This document shows positions 16,515 through 26,443 of a stretch of 58,173 nucleotides of DNA, piece after piece; within the stretch, counting starts at the first letter, position 1; each line of letters begins with the position of its first letter. Origin of the DNA: a virus. A program made the position numbers and the translations under genes. The notes beneath the pieces are model-generated. The model saw only the letters and a program-made list of their open reading frames with translations, made no database searches and was not told where the DNA came from. Where the stretch lies: the IMG/VR virus record IMGVR_UViG_3300036853_000164, positions 1 through 58,173 of that record, one strand, 5' to 3'.

Positions 16515-19189
16515 TGGCAAGGCTGCCAGGCGCACTTGAGCTCGGCGAGACGCCATCGATCGGGCCTCGTCCGGTCGCCAACGTCGATGTTTCGGGTTTT
16601 GCCCGCGGCGGGGCCGCGCTTGCGGCCGGCGCGGAAAAACTGGGCCAGGGCATCTCGCAGGTCGGCCGGGAGGTCAGCGAGGTCCAGCAGAAGTGGAATG
16701 AGTCGCGAGCATTCGACGCGCACGCGGGCGCGGCGGCGGAACTCCTCAGCCTGCATAGTGAACTACAAAAGAGCAAGGATTACGGCACCCTCGATTCTCA
16801 GTACCAGGATCAATCGAAGCAGATCGTTGATCGCTGGGCGCAGACCATCCCATCGGGGCGGTTGCGCGAACATTTCCTTGCCTCGCAGGGCGAAGCGGTG
16901 GCCCGCGGCGCGGCATCCGTCAGCCAGATGGCCTTCCACGGGATGGCGCAGTCCGACGCCGACAGGCGCAAGGCCGCGCTGATGGACATCGAGTCCAAGA
17001 TCGGCGAGGACCCGACAAACGCCTTCTTGCCCGACGCCATGAGAGGCCTAGGCCTGAGCGTCGATAGCGCGGTCGCTGCCGGATACGAAACCAAAGAGCG
17101 CGGGGATCTGGAAAAGCGAGCGGCGGCCGTGCAGATCGCGATCCGGACAAACGAAGTCGAGTATAACCGCGATCCCGTGGGCTGGCTGCAGGCGCACGGT
17201 TACGAGCCGCGCCAGTCCAGGGCGCTCGCCAAGCTGCAGGATCTTTCGGAGCGCTCGACGTTCCGGGGCGGCGCTCTGCCACCGGACGCGGTGAAGGGCT
17301 TTATTTTCCATCACACCAGCGGCAGCGGCACGGCGGAAGGGGTTGTCGACACCCTCAATCAGCGCGGTCTTGGCGTTCAATATGTGATGGATCGCGACGG
17401 TTCGATCTATCGCACGCTGCCGAACGGGGCGCGCGGCGCCCATATGCTGCCGTCCAAGATCAACGACCTCTCCAATGCCAACACCGAAGGCATGGAGATC
17501 ATCGCCAAGAATAACAGTGACGTGACTCCAGCGCAGGTCGCATCGGCCAAACGGTTTGCAGAGGACTATCAGAAGTCGCATCCCGGCGTGGCGTTCTTCG
17601 GGCACGGCGAGGTCAATCCAGGCCACAAGGAAGCAGACGAGGGCATGGCCGTCGTCAACGCCGTGCGCGACGGGGGCGGCGTCGGTGGCGGGGGCGGGGA
17701 CACTTCCGGCTTCAACAGGATCGACCCACTTACGCAGATGCGGATGGTGACGCAGGCGCGGTCACTGGCGCAGCGGCGCGCGAGCGACGAGGTTGCGGTC
17801 AACAATCTCGCGATCAATGACCGCACGCAGCAATATGAACGGCTTCTGATCGATGCCTCCGCGGGGCGTGGCGCGATGCCGCCGCGGGAGATGATCGAAT
17901 CTGACCTGGTGCTCTCCGGAAATGAGGCGCACCGCAATACGCTGTTGCGCCAGTGGGATAACGCCAACAAGCAAGATGAGGCTTTCCAGTCATGGTGGGA
18001 GCGCTTCAAGAATCCCGACGCTGGCCCGTTCAATCAAGTCGACACTGACGACAAAAAGCAGGCTGACAAAGCCTACCACATACTCGTGAACGGCGACCCG
18101 GAAAGGGAATTGCCGGTCCTGCAGTCCATTGTGGACCGTACCGGCATCGTGCCCGAGAGCGCGGCCACGGCGATGGCTGGCGCGCTGGTCTCCAATAGCC
18201 CGCAACGTATTGGCGCGGCGGCGCAGATGGCATTGAACCTGACGGCGCGTAACCCGCAGATATTTGCGGGGGTAAAAGATGGCAAGGAGCTGGCGGCAGC
18301 GGCCGTGGCTTACGAGCACTACTCGCAATACTTTGGGCCTGAGCGCGCGGGCCAAATCATCGCGGAGCACAATTCGCCAGAGTACAAGGCAAAAGTCGCC
18401 GCTCGCATCAAAGGCGAGGATGTCAACGAAATCATCAAGAAGCAGCTTACCCCCGGCGATTTAGAGAAGGGTTTTGGGGAAGGGTGGGGCGGCGTTGAAA
18501 CTGGATTCTGGGCAGGCAAGGAACCCCTGCGGCACCCTTTCACTACAGGCCGCCCCAACGTCGAGTTCACCGAAGAGGGCAAAGACGCGGCCTTCGCCGA
18601 CTATGCGGAGCTGTTCAAAGACAATTACCAGAATTATGGAGACATCGCCCTCGCCAAGACGCAGGCGATCGAGCAAATGAAAAAGATTTGGGGCGTATCG
18701 CATATCACGGGCAAGGCGACCGGCGCGCTGATGCGTTTCCCGCCAGAGCAGGCGCCGGCTTATGCCGGCATCCCCGACCTATCGACGCGGATCGCTGATC
18801 AGGCCATTGAGGCTATCAAAGCTGAGAGCGCGCCGTCGGGGCCGCAACTCGAATCGGGCGCTCCCGTCGGACTTCCGGTCAGCCGGGACCAGATCATTTT
18901 GACGCCGGTGCCCCGCGGGCAAACAGCGCAAGCCTACATGGCAGGGCAGCCTGTGCCTTATCTGCTTTCCTGGCGCGACAAGGACGGGACGACGCACATG
19001 CTCAATCCTGGACGCGCCTTCGTCTTCGACGGCCACGCCGAGCGGGAGAAGATCAGCGAGGAGCGGCGTCTCGGACTGGAGAAGGGGGCTGCGCGCGCGC
19101 GCGAGGGGAATACCTACATCGTCGGCACGCCTTCGCCGGCAGAGCGCCTGCGGTCGGGCCAGCCGCTCGAGCTAGGCGCAGTTCAATAA
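16514..19189 (+). CDS. Internal virion protein with amidase domain, 891 aa
   Basis: Large protein in the place of T7 gp15/gp16. Residues about 258-385 are an N-acetylmuramoyl-L-alanine amidase (Amidase_2) domain: FIFHHTSGSGTAEGVVDTL with the zinc-binding His-His, YVMDRDGSIYRTLPNGARGAHM, ANTEGMEIIAKN, and GHGEVNPGHKEADEG with the second zinc His and an acidic residue. The flanking regions are helical. It should be ejected with the DNA and open the peptidoglycan during entry. This replaces the transglycosylase of T7 gp16. The start overlaps the stop of the previous gene by one base. Confidence 0.85.
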   Translation: MARLPGALELGETPSIGPRPVANVDVSGFARGGAALAAGAEKLGQGISQVGREVSEVQQKWNESRAFDAHAGAAAELLSLHSELQKSKDYGTLDSQYQDQSKQIVDRWAQTIPSGRLREHFLASQGEAVARGAASVSQMAFHGMAQSDADRRKAALMDIESKIGEDPTNAFLPDAMRGLGLSVDSAVAAGYETKERGDLEKRAAAVQIAIRTNEVEYNRDPVGWLQAHGYEPRQSRALAKLQDLSERSTFRGGALPPDAVKGFIFHHTSGSGTAEGVVDTLNQRGLGVQYVMDRDGSIYRTLPNGARGAHMLPSKINDLSNANTEGMEIIAKNNSDVTPAQVASAKRFAEDYQKSHPGVAFFGHGEVNPGHKEADEGMAVVNAVRDGGGVGGGGGDTSGFNRIDPLTQMRMVTQARSLAQRRASDEVAVNNLAINDRTQQYERLLIDASAGRGAMPPREMIESDLVLSGNEAHRNTLLRQWDNANKQDEAFQSWWERFKNPDAGPFNQVDTDDKKQADKAYHILVNGDPERELPVLQSIVDRTGIVPESAATAMAGALVSNSPQRIGAAAQMALNLTARNPQIFAGVKDGKELAAAAVAYEHYSQYFGPERAGQIIAEHNSPEYKAKVAARIKGEDVNEIIKKQLTPGDLEKGFGEGWGGVETGFWAGKEPLRHPFTTGRPNVEFTEEGKDAAFADYAELFKDNYQNYGDIALAKTQAIEQMKKIWGVSHITGKATGALMRFPPEQAPAYAGIPDLSTRIADQAIEAIKAESAPSGPQLESGAPVGLPVSRDQIILTPVPRGQTAQAYMAGQPVPYLLSWRDKDGTTHMLNPGRAFVFDGHAEREKISEERRLGLEKGAARAREGNTYIVGTPSPAERLRSGQPLELGAVQ

Positions 19190-22100
19190 ATGCCGATCGT
19201 CGACCTTGCCCCGCAGCCGCTCACCGCCATCACCGGCCGCCCGGAAGGCTTCGCCGTCACTCCTGGCAAAGACGAACTCGACCACGGCTCGGACACGCCG
19301 GACTTTGGGCGCTATCCGCGACTGGCTGGCGCCGATACGCCGGATGTCGGTGGGCCCGATTCCGTCCTCGGCGCCGCCTTCCGCCAGGGCAACATCATCG
19401 GCTCGTCGATTGCGCGCCAGGACCAGGGTGTCGGCTATGGCGCACGCGACCCGAGCTTCAATCCCTGGGACGCGATCAAGGGCACCAAGTACGAGCCGCA
19501 CTGGGACAAGTTCGTCGACACGTTCAATCCGGCGGAGGCGGACGCCCGTAAGCGCCAGATCGACATGGAGGATGAGGACCGGCGCACGCTCGCCGGGGCG
19601 CCTTGGTACAAGAGCTTCCCGGCACAATTACTTGCGGGGGCGGCCGATATCCCCTCGCTGCTACCTGGCGGCGCCTTCGTGCGCGGGGCGAAAGGCGGCA
19701 TCTCGGTCGCGGGCAGCGCCGCCGTGACTGGCGCCGCGGCCGGGGTCGGCGTTGGCCTGCAGGAGGCCGTGCTGCACGGCACCCAGCAGACGCGCACGTT
19801 CGGCGAGTCGGCAATGAATATCGGCGCGTCGGTGTTTCTCAGTGGGCTGCTCGGGGCGGCCGGGGCGAAGTTTCTGTCACGGGCGGAATGGAACCGCTCG
19901 ATCGATCTGCTCAACCGTGACCTCGGCCGTTCCGAACCTCCGGCCGGCTTCACCGCATATCACGCATCGCCCCATGATTTCGATGCATTCGACATTGGGA
20001 AGCTCGGCGCCGGAGAAGGCGCACAGGTCTACGCGCGCGGATTGTACTTTGCAGAGAATCCCGATGTGAGCGGCCCCGGAGGGTTCTACGAGCAGATGTT
20101 CAAAGGCGCCAGGGGCGAGGCTACGTCCTATCGGGTCCGCATTCTCGCCAATAAAGAGGACCTGCTCGACTGGGATCGGCCGCTGAGCGAGCAGCCAGCA
20201 AAGGTGCGGAAGCTGGTTGATGATGCTGGTCTCAAAGAGAAGATCGAGACCGGAGAAAATACCGGCGCTGGCATCTACAAGGCGCTCGAAGATCATCAAC
20301 TGGAGCAGTTGATGAGCGAGCATGTGAAGCAGCATGGGGAGGAATCATATCCCGATTCCGTTGCGGTTGCTCGCGCCCTTGAGGAGTTTCCGCAGAAACT
20401 GCGGGAGAGCGGGATTCCTGGGGTCAAGTATCTCGACGCCGGCTCTCGCAATGCCGGCGAGGGCACCCGCAACTTCGTTGTTTTTCACCACGAAAACGTT
20501 CAGATCACGCACAAGAACGGCACACCTATAGCGCCGCCTGAAACCATCAGGTCAGCCGCCATCAAGTTTCGCGGTCATGTCTACGAGGGCGACGTCCATG
20601 TCACCGCCGTTGAGAACGCAGCTAAAAAGCTGGGCATTTCGGTAGAGGATCTCATTGACGAGGCAAACGCCCACGTTGGGGCTAAAGAGGCACTGTCGGA
20701 CCTGAAGGGCTTCGTCACGTCGACCGGACGATATATCGATCGCGAGGAAGCCAGAAAGATCGCGGAGAGGAACGACCTGCTGAGCGACTTCGCCAAGACG
20801 GAGTCGAAGTCCACGCTCAGCATGGAGGAAATCGCGCTGGAGCACCGCCCGGGCTTCGGGCAGCCCTCTATCGATCGGGCCATCGGCGGCGCGCCCGCCT
20901 CGGCCGGTGCCGCCGCCGTGGAGGCGCCCACTCTGGAGGGCAACCGCATCGCTGGACGCACCGCGCGGGCACTTGCCGCGGTGACGCGGCCTCTCAACCC
21001 ATTCATGCGGGTGATGCAAAGCCCTGCCGCAACGTCGCGGTCGACGATCCAGCGGCTTGCCGAGTTTGCCGGCTACACCGATGGGAATTTCGCCGAGCGG
21101 GCATCGCCCAAAGCCGCAGAAACAGCGATCAAGCGATGGCAGGGCGCGCTGACGGTCGGCATCGAGGACAGCAACAAGATTTACGAGGACTACTGGAAAT
21201 CTGGTGGGGGCTCGAAAGTGGGCCTCAAGTTCTCGGAGTGGGGCGTGTCGGCGCCCCCGGGCATCCTGAAGCCGGATGAATTCCGCGACGCGGTCGGAAA
21301 GGCGATGCGCCGGGAGGATAAGTCTGACAACCCCTACGTCGCGAAGGCCGCCGGCAATTGGCGCAAGCTTGTCGTCGAGCCGCTCAAGGACGAAGCTATC
21401 AAGATGGGGCTGCTGCCAGAGGACGTGAACGTGGCTTTTGCCCCGTCCTACTTCTCGCGCATGTGGAACCGCAATCGCATCATCGGGGAGGAGGACCGAT
21501 TCAAAGGGCTCGTTACCGAGTTCATGAACGACCACATCATCAAGGAATACGACACTGCGACGGCCGCGACCAAGGGGCGACTGCAGAAGCTCGATCAGGA
21601 GATCATGGACCTCACGCTGTCGCCGGAAGGCCGCACCGAGCAACTCGGCAAGGTCGAGGCGGCGCTAGCGGCCCATGAGGAAGCTGGCGACGCCTATCTC
21701 GGGCTGACGGAAAAAGCGGACCGGCTGGGCGAGCTCGATGCCGAGATGCGGCGGGCGAAGAACGCCAAGGACAAGGCGGCATATCAGACGGCGAAGTCAG
21801 AAAAGGACACCATCATAGAGCAGGGCGGCGAAGCCCTGAAAGACTTCAGGACCGAACGCGCGGCGTTGCGGAAGCGGCGAAGCGATATCGACCTCGGCGC
21901 CGCCGGCCTTGCCGAGCGTTCTCAGCAGATCATGGAGAACCTAGCCAACCTGGAGGAGGACACACAGCGCAGCCTCGGCCGCTTGGTCAAGAAGGGTCAG
22001 AAGCTAGAACGCGAACTCGACAAGCTCGACCCGGATGTGCTGGCGGAGCGCATCTCGGCGCTGAAGGACAACTTCGCGGCCATCGCCCAGCGGTCCGACG

Positions 22101-24316
22101 CCGCGGCAGACCGGGCGGCCAAGGCCATTGCCGACATGAAGGAAACGGCTGCCAAGCGGGCGGCGAAGGCTGGAGAGGAAGCGCAAGTCGCGGGCGCCAA
22201 CGTCGTCCACGGCAATCCCGAGGAGGCTGCCGCCAACCGGGCCGCGGCCAAGGCGGCCCGCGAGAAGGCGAACGCCGCGCTGGAGGAGGCCGAGGCCAAG
22301 GTCACTGCGCGCCTGGAAAAGGAGGCCGCAACCCAGCGCGCCCGGTCCGAGCGCATGACGAAGATTGCAGACCGGCTGGCGGTCGCCGAAGGCTTCGACC
22401 GGGAAGGGGCTGTCGCCGAGTTGCGGGCGGGCATAGAGAAGGCAATCGCGGAAGCTTCTGATACGGCCCTGGCTCGGGGCGAGCGTGCCCAGCGCATGCT
22501 TGAGCGCGTGGCCGCCCTCGATCCCCAGCGCATCAAGGACCGCGTCGCCACCGTCGAGCAAATGAAGAAGGATATTCAGCGCGCCTATTATGACCGCTGG
22601 GAAACCAAGCGCCTCGGCGAGAACATCGACCTCTACGCCCCCAATGCGCGGCGCCCGGATTTCAGCGAATACGCCAAGGAGATCGCCGAGCACATCTACA
22701 ACACGTTCACGGGCAGGGCAGAAGAGGCCGGCATCCGACCGGAGTTTGCCCCGGTCACGACGCGCGGCCCGATGAAGGAAAGGACGCTTCCGATCCCGGA
22801 CCTCTATGTGAGCCCGCAGTTCGGTGCGATCGAGGACTTCCTCACGCATGACGTTGAAGAAGTGATGAAGCGCTACACCCGCGTCATGGGGGCGGACGTG
22901 GAAGTGCAGCGGCAATTCGGCTCGCTAGACCTCAAAGACGAGATGGCGGCCATCCATCGCAACTATGATGGGCTGCGCGCCGAGGCGCCAGACGAGAAAG
23001 CGCGCATCGCGCTGAGCGAGGCAGAGAAGGCCGACAAGCGGGACATCACGGAGACCCTGAACAACATCCGCGGCACCCGTGCTCCGCACGCATGGGAGCA
23101 GGGCAACTGGGGCGCCATCGTCCGCAGCGCCAATCATTTCGAATACATCCTGCACATGGGCCACACGACACTGAACAGCCTGCAGGACGCGGTTCGTCCG
23201 GCGATGGTTCACGGGCTCATGCCGTACATGAGGACGATCGGTCAACTCGCGACGAACCTTCAGGCCATCAAGCTTCAGGTGCGCGATGGCAAGCTTATGG
23301 GCAACATCGCGGAGACGGTGAACTCGGCCAGGCTCTCGACCATCGCCGACCTGGGCGACCCGATGGCGCGGCGCGGCCCGATCGAATCGTTCATGGCAAA
23401 CATGACCGACCTGGCGTCCAAGTGGAACGGCATCAGGCTGTGGACTGACTGGATGAAGTCCATCGCTTCAGCGATGACGCAGAACCGCCTCCTCGAAAAC
23501 GCGATGAACTTCGCGAAGCTCGATAAATCCGAATCGGCCTATATGCATTTTCTCGGCATCGACGCCGGCATGGCAGAGCGCATCGCCGCGCGCTTCGAGG
23601 CCCACGGGCAGGAATTGCGCGGCGTCAAGTGGGCCAACATCGCGGAATGGGGCAAGACTGATGCGGCGGCGCGCGACGCCTTCGCGGCGGCGATGAACAA
23701 GGATGTGGACTCCATCATTGTTATCCCGTCCAAGGCCGACGTGCCCCTGCTCGCACATCGGCCGGAGGGCAAGATTCTCCTCCAGTTCAAGTCGTTCACA
23801 CTCGCCTCGCATCAGCGGGTGATGTTGCGCGGGTTGCAGGAGAAGCCGAGTCGGTTCATCGGCGGCGCCGTCGCTATGTCGGCACTCGGCATGCTCCAGG
23901 TCTACCTTGCCGCACTGTCGGGCAATCGCACGTCTGAGCTGCGCAACATGGCCGACGATCCCGGGTGGTGGCTCGGCGAGGCAATCGACAAGGCGTCATT
24001 CCTGCCCGTGTTCATGGAGGCGTCGAACGATTTCGAGAAGTTCACAACCATGAACCCGGTCAAGGCGCCGCTGAAGGTCTTCGACAAGGGGGCGGCGGAA
24101 TCGCAGAAGGTCCAGGGTGCGCAGCCGATTTCCGTCCTGGGCCCCATGGTCGGGTCGGCGGTCGACTTGGGAACCGTGCTCTCAATGGGCGCCAACATCA
24201 AAGAGGGTAAGCCGATCCGCAAAGGGCAAGTGAATGCCGCGGAAAGGCTGATGCCGTTCAATAGCTATCTCGGCATTCGCGAGGCGATGAAGTACCTGTT
24301 CAATCCACCGCACTAG
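19190..24316 (+). CDS. Giant internal virion protein with ART-like domain, 1708 aa
   Basis: The largest protein of the genome, at the gp16 position. Residues about 253-446 resemble the ADP-ribosyltransferase-like domains of polyvalent phage proteins: FTAYHASPHDFDAFDIGKLGAGEG, ARGLYFAENPDVSG and GIPGVKYLDAGSRNAGEGTRNFVVF, giving the H and Y positions of an H-Y-x active site. Residues about 785-1130 are a long charged coiled coil. The C-terminal third (from about 1300) is helical with a hydrophobic stretch (AVAMSALGMLQVYLAALSG). It should be ejected into the cell, so the ART-like part could modify a host target. Transfer activity is inferred, not shown. Confidence 0.8.
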   Translation: MPIVDLAPQPLTAITGRPEGFAVTPGKDELDHGSDTPDFGRYPRLAGADTPDVGGPDSVLGAAFRQGNIIGSSIARQDQGVGYGARDPSFNPWDAIKGTKYEPHWDKFVDTFNPAEADARKRQIDMEDEDRRTLAGAPWYKSFPAQLLAGAADIPSLLPGGAFVRGAKGGISVAGSAAVTGAAAGVGVGLQEAVLHGTQQTRTFGESAMNIGASVFLSGLLGAAGAKFLSRAEWNRSIDLLNRDLGRSEPPAGFTAYHASPHDFDAFDIGKLGAGEGAQVYARGLYFAENPDVSGPGGFYEQMFKGARGEATSYRVRILANKEDLLDWDRPLSEQPAKVRKLVDDAGLKEKIETGENTGAGIYKALEDHQLEQLMSEHVKQHGEESYPDSVAVARALEEFPQKLRESGIPGVKYLDAGSRNAGEGTRNFVVFHHENVQITHKNGTPIAPPETIRSAAIKFRGHVYEGDVHVTAVENAAKKLGISVEDLIDEANAHVGAKEALSDLKGFVTSTGRYIDREEARKIAERNDLLSDFAKTESKSTLSMEEIALEHRPGFGQPSIDRAIGGAPASAGAAAVEAPTLEGNRIAGRTARALAAVTRPLNPFMRVMQSPAATSRSTIQRLAEFAGYTDGNFAERASPKAAETAIKRWQGALTVGIEDSNKIYEDYWKSGGGSKVGLKFSEWGVSAPPGILKPDEFRDAVGKAMRREDKSDNPYVAKAAGNWRKLVVEPLKDEAIKMGLLPEDVNVAFAPSYFSRMWNRNRIIGEEDRFKGLVTEFMNDHIIKEYDTATAATKGRLQKLDQEIMDLTLSPEGRTEQLGKVEAALAAHEEAGDAYLGLTEKADRLGELDAEMRRAKNAKDKAAYQTAKSEKDTIIEQGGEALKDFRTERAALRKRRSDIDLGAAGLAERSQQIMENLANLEEDTQRSLGRLVKKGQKLERELDKLDPDVLAERISALKDNFAAIAQRSDAAADRAAKAIADMKETAAKRAAKAGEEAQVAGANVVHGNPEEAAANRAAAKAAREKANAALEEAEAKVTARLEKEAATQRARSERMTKIADRLAVAEGFDREGAVAELRAGIEKAIAEASDTALARGERAQRMLERVAALDPQRIKDRVATVEQMKKDIQRAYYDRWETKRLGENIDLYAPNARRPDFSEYAKEIAEHIYNTFTGRAEEAGIRPEFAPVTTRGPMKERTLPIPDLYVSPQFGAIEDFLTHDVEEVMKRYTRVMGADVEVQRQFGSLDLKDEMAAIHRNYDGLRAEAPDEKARIALSEAEKADKRDITETLNNIRGTRAPHAWEQGNWGAIVRSANHFEYILHMGHTTLNSLQDAVRPAMVHGLMPYMRTIGQLATNLQAIKLQVRDGKLMGNIAETVNSARLSTIADLGDPMARRGPIESFMANMTDLASKWNGIRLWTDWMKSIASAMTQNRLLENAMNFAKLDKSESAYMHFLGIDAGMAERIAARFEAHGQELRGVKWANIAEWGKTDAAARDAFAAAMNKDVDSIIVIPSKADVPLLAHRPEGKILLQFKSFTLASHQRVMLRGLQEKPSRFIGGAVAMSALGMLQVYLAALSGNRTSELRNMADDPGWWLGEAIDKASFLPVFMEASNDFEKFTTMNPVKAPLKVFDKGAAESQKVQGAQPISVLGPMVGSAVDLGTVLSMGANIKEGKPIRKGQVNAAERLMPFNSYLGIREAMKYLFNPPH

Positions 24317-24319
24317 TAG

Positions 24320-24385
24320 TTTGGGTGCTAGCCGATCGAGAGACGGCACAGCCGTGAGGCCGGATGAGACGACCGGACACCCAAA
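24320..24385. other. Three-way-junction-like inverted repeat between converging genes
   Basis: An 8-bp closing stem (TTTGGGTG 320-327 / CACCCAAA 378-385, numbers within 24 kb) encloses two small hairpins: ACGGC-ACA-GCCGT (343-355) and CCGG-N9-CCGG (360-376). It lies exactly between the stop of the 1708-aa gene and the stop of the minus-strand gene. It is probably a bidirectional terminator or transcript-end structure, although no U-tract follows on either strand. Confidence 0.5.
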
Positions 24386-24386
24386 G

Positions 24387-24617
24387 CTAGGGATCGATTG
24401 AGTTCGCGATCCATGGGATGCCCCAGCAGACAATAAATATCAGGCCAACCCCGAAGAGCGCCGCGCCCGTCGCCGGTCCGACCGCATCGCCGTAGTGCGG
24501 TTCCCAAGTGAAGTTCCGGTCGATCATCCAAATGATGATGGTTGCCAATATCCAAGCAGCGGACCCGATCACGGCCGCTCGCCGCCAAAATCTCTTGTTG
24601 GCCCACAACCGCATCAT
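24387..24617 (-). CDS. Two-pass small membrane protein, 76 aa, antisense-oriented
   Basis: Minus-strand gene with GGGAGGGG just upstream of tandem ATGs (24617 and 24614). Two membrane segments are visible: AAVIGSAAWILATIIIWMI (about 14-32) and TGAALFGVGLIFIVCWGIPWI (about 50-70), joined by a loop with WEPHYGDAVG. Fourth minus-strand gene set into the late arm. Its position between virion genes and its membrane nature suggest a prophage-expressed protein, for example in superinfection exclusion, but this is speculation. Confidence 0.7.
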   Translation of the reverse strand: MMRLWANKRFWRRAAVIGSAAWILATIIIWMIDRNFTWEPHYGDAVGPATGAALFGVGLIFIVCWGIPWIANSIDP

Positions 24618-24668
24618 GCCCCTCCCTGATCTTCGCGGTCAGTCTCCTATCTGAATAAAGGGTTTTTC

Positions 24669-26423
24669 ATGGCCGCAATCGATCGCCTTAATGGCTTGGC
24701 GAGTGAAACGACCTTGGCGATCAAAGCGCCCTGCGCAGCGGCCACGACGGCGAACATCACGCTATCCGGCATCCAGACGATCGACGGCGTGTCGGTCGGC
24801 AACGACTCCGAGCGCGTGCTGGTCAAAGATCAGACCGACGCCACGCAGAACAACATCTACATCGCGTCATCCGGCAACTGGACTTATGCCGAGGACGCGG
24901 GCGGGAATACGGACTGGGCTACCGGAACGCTTGTCTATGTGTCTGGCGGCCTGACGAATGCCGGCGCGTACCAGCAGACCGGCACCGATTCGCCGATCGT
25001 CATCGGCACATCGGACCTTGCCTTCACGCCGACCGTGGGCGCCGGGGCACTGACCCGGACTAAGCTTTCGGCGAACCTCACCCTCTACGTCGACAGCGGC
25101 ACGCTCGGCAACGACGCCAACAGCGGCCTGACCAGCGCCACTCCATTCAAGACGATCCAGGCGGCCTATGACCACCTGGCGGACACCTACGATGTCTCCG
25201 GCTACATCGCGACGATTCAGTGCGCCGCGGGGACGTACACCAGCGGCCTGCTCACCAATAAGGCCGTGATCGGCGCCAATGGGCCGAAGTCGGTGCGCCT
25301 GCTCGGTGGCGCGACCACCTCGAATTTCGTGATCTCGACCACGGGCAAGGACTGCATCAATCTCGGCGGGGCGCCGGCGACGGGGACCGCAGCCGCCAAT
25401 TCCTTCGGCAGCACCGTTCTGACCATCGGCGGCTTCAAGCTCACCACGTCGTCCAGCGGCAGCGGGATCGTGGTTTCGGGCGGCGGCGCAGCTCTCGTGC
25501 TCGGTGATCCAGTCTCGGGCTACAAGATCGAGTTCGGCTCCTGCGTCAACGATCACATGATCTTCGCGCACAACGCCTGGGGAATCGTCGGGACGGATTA
25601 TTCGATCTCCGGCGGCGCCGCCATCCACGCCGCCACGGAGTCCGGTGCCGTGCTCGCGCTGCACGGCGCCACGGTAACCATCACCGGCACGCCGGCCTTC
25701 TCGACTGCGTTCGCCTACGCCAGCACCGGCTCGAAGCTCTACATGGACTCGATGACGTTCAACGGGTCTGCGTCCGGCGTGCGCTGGCTCGCCCTCTCGC
25801 TCGGCCTCATCTATACCCTCAACGACTCCGCGACCTACATCCCCGGCAACACCTCAGGCGCCGAAGCGCTCGGCGGCAAGATCATCCAGGCCTCGGTCAA
25901 TCAATACTGGGGCGTGGCAAGCGGAGGGACGGGGACCACGCTCGCAGCCACGGGCGGCACGAGTCAGGTACTTCAACAGACCTCGACCGGGGCCGCTATC
26001 ACCGTCGGCCGGCTCTCATTGAGCGATATTTCGGGGGCGCCGCTCCCGGAGATGATCGGCGGCAAGGCGCTCGGGGTGAATTTCAATTCCGCCAACACCG
26101 ACAACGCCATCACGATCACGTCGCCGACGACGAATTATCAGGTCACTGGCGTCATCATCTGCAACGCCAACCATACGCTGACCACGGCGACGTTCGGCGT
26201 CTTCGGTGCAGCGGCGGCGGGCGCCCCTACGATTCAGAACGCCGCCACTGCATGCACGGCGACATCGAACACGGCGAACACCAACAACAACATGCAAGCG
26301 GTGACACCGACGAATTCGACCACGCTGCTGCTCAATCTGGCGACGATCTATTTCCGCATCGGCACTGCGGAGGGGGCCGCCACGACGGCAGACGTTTATA
26401 TCATCATTCAACCACTGTTCTAA
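24669..26423 (+). CDS. Tail spike or fibre protein, 584 aa
   Basis: Beta-rich, low-charge protein. The N-terminus (GLASETTLAIKAPCAAATTANITLSG, VLVKDQTDATQNNIYI) is a typical phage tail fibre attachment domain. Residues about 135-400 look like a right-handed beta-helix (YVDSGTLGNDANSGLTSATPF, TIQAAYDHL, a pectin-lyase-like opening). The C-terminal third is Thr/Asn-rich. It should bind or cut a surface polysaccharide of the host. AAAGGG lies six bases before ATG 24669. Confidence 0.8.
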   Translation: MAAIDRLNGLASETTLAIKAPCAAATTANITLSGIQTIDGVSVGNDSERVLVKDQTDATQNNIYIASSGNWTYAEDAGGNTDWATGTLVYVSGGLTNAGAYQQTGTDSPIVIGTSDLAFTPTVGAGALTRTKLSANLTLYVDSGTLGNDANSGLTSATPFKTIQAAYDHLADTYDVSGYIATIQCAAGTYTSGLLTNKAVIGANGPKSVRLLGGATTSNFVISTTGKDCINLGGAPATGTAAANSFGSTVLTIGGFKLTTSSSGSGIVVSGGGAALVLGDPVSGYKIEFGSCVNDHMIFAHNAWGIVGTDYSISGGAAIHAATESGAVLALHGATVTITGTPAFSTAFAYASTGSKLYMDSMTFNGSASGVRWLALSLGLIYTLNDSATYIPGNTSGAEALGGKIIQASVNQYWGVASGGTGTTLAATGGTSQVLQQTSTGAAITVGRLSLSDISGAPLPEMIGGKALGVNFNSANTDNAITITSPTTNYQVTGVIICNANHTLTTATFGVFGAAAAGAPTIQNAATACTATSNTANTNNNMQAVTPTNSTTLLLNLATIYFRIGTAEGAATTADVYIIIQPLF

Positions 26424-26443
26424 ACCCAGGCGGAGAATCCGGC

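Noticed and set aside
24320-24385. Hammerhead ribozyme at the three-stem structure
   Set aside because: The conserved CUGAUGA and GAAA core is missing on both strands.
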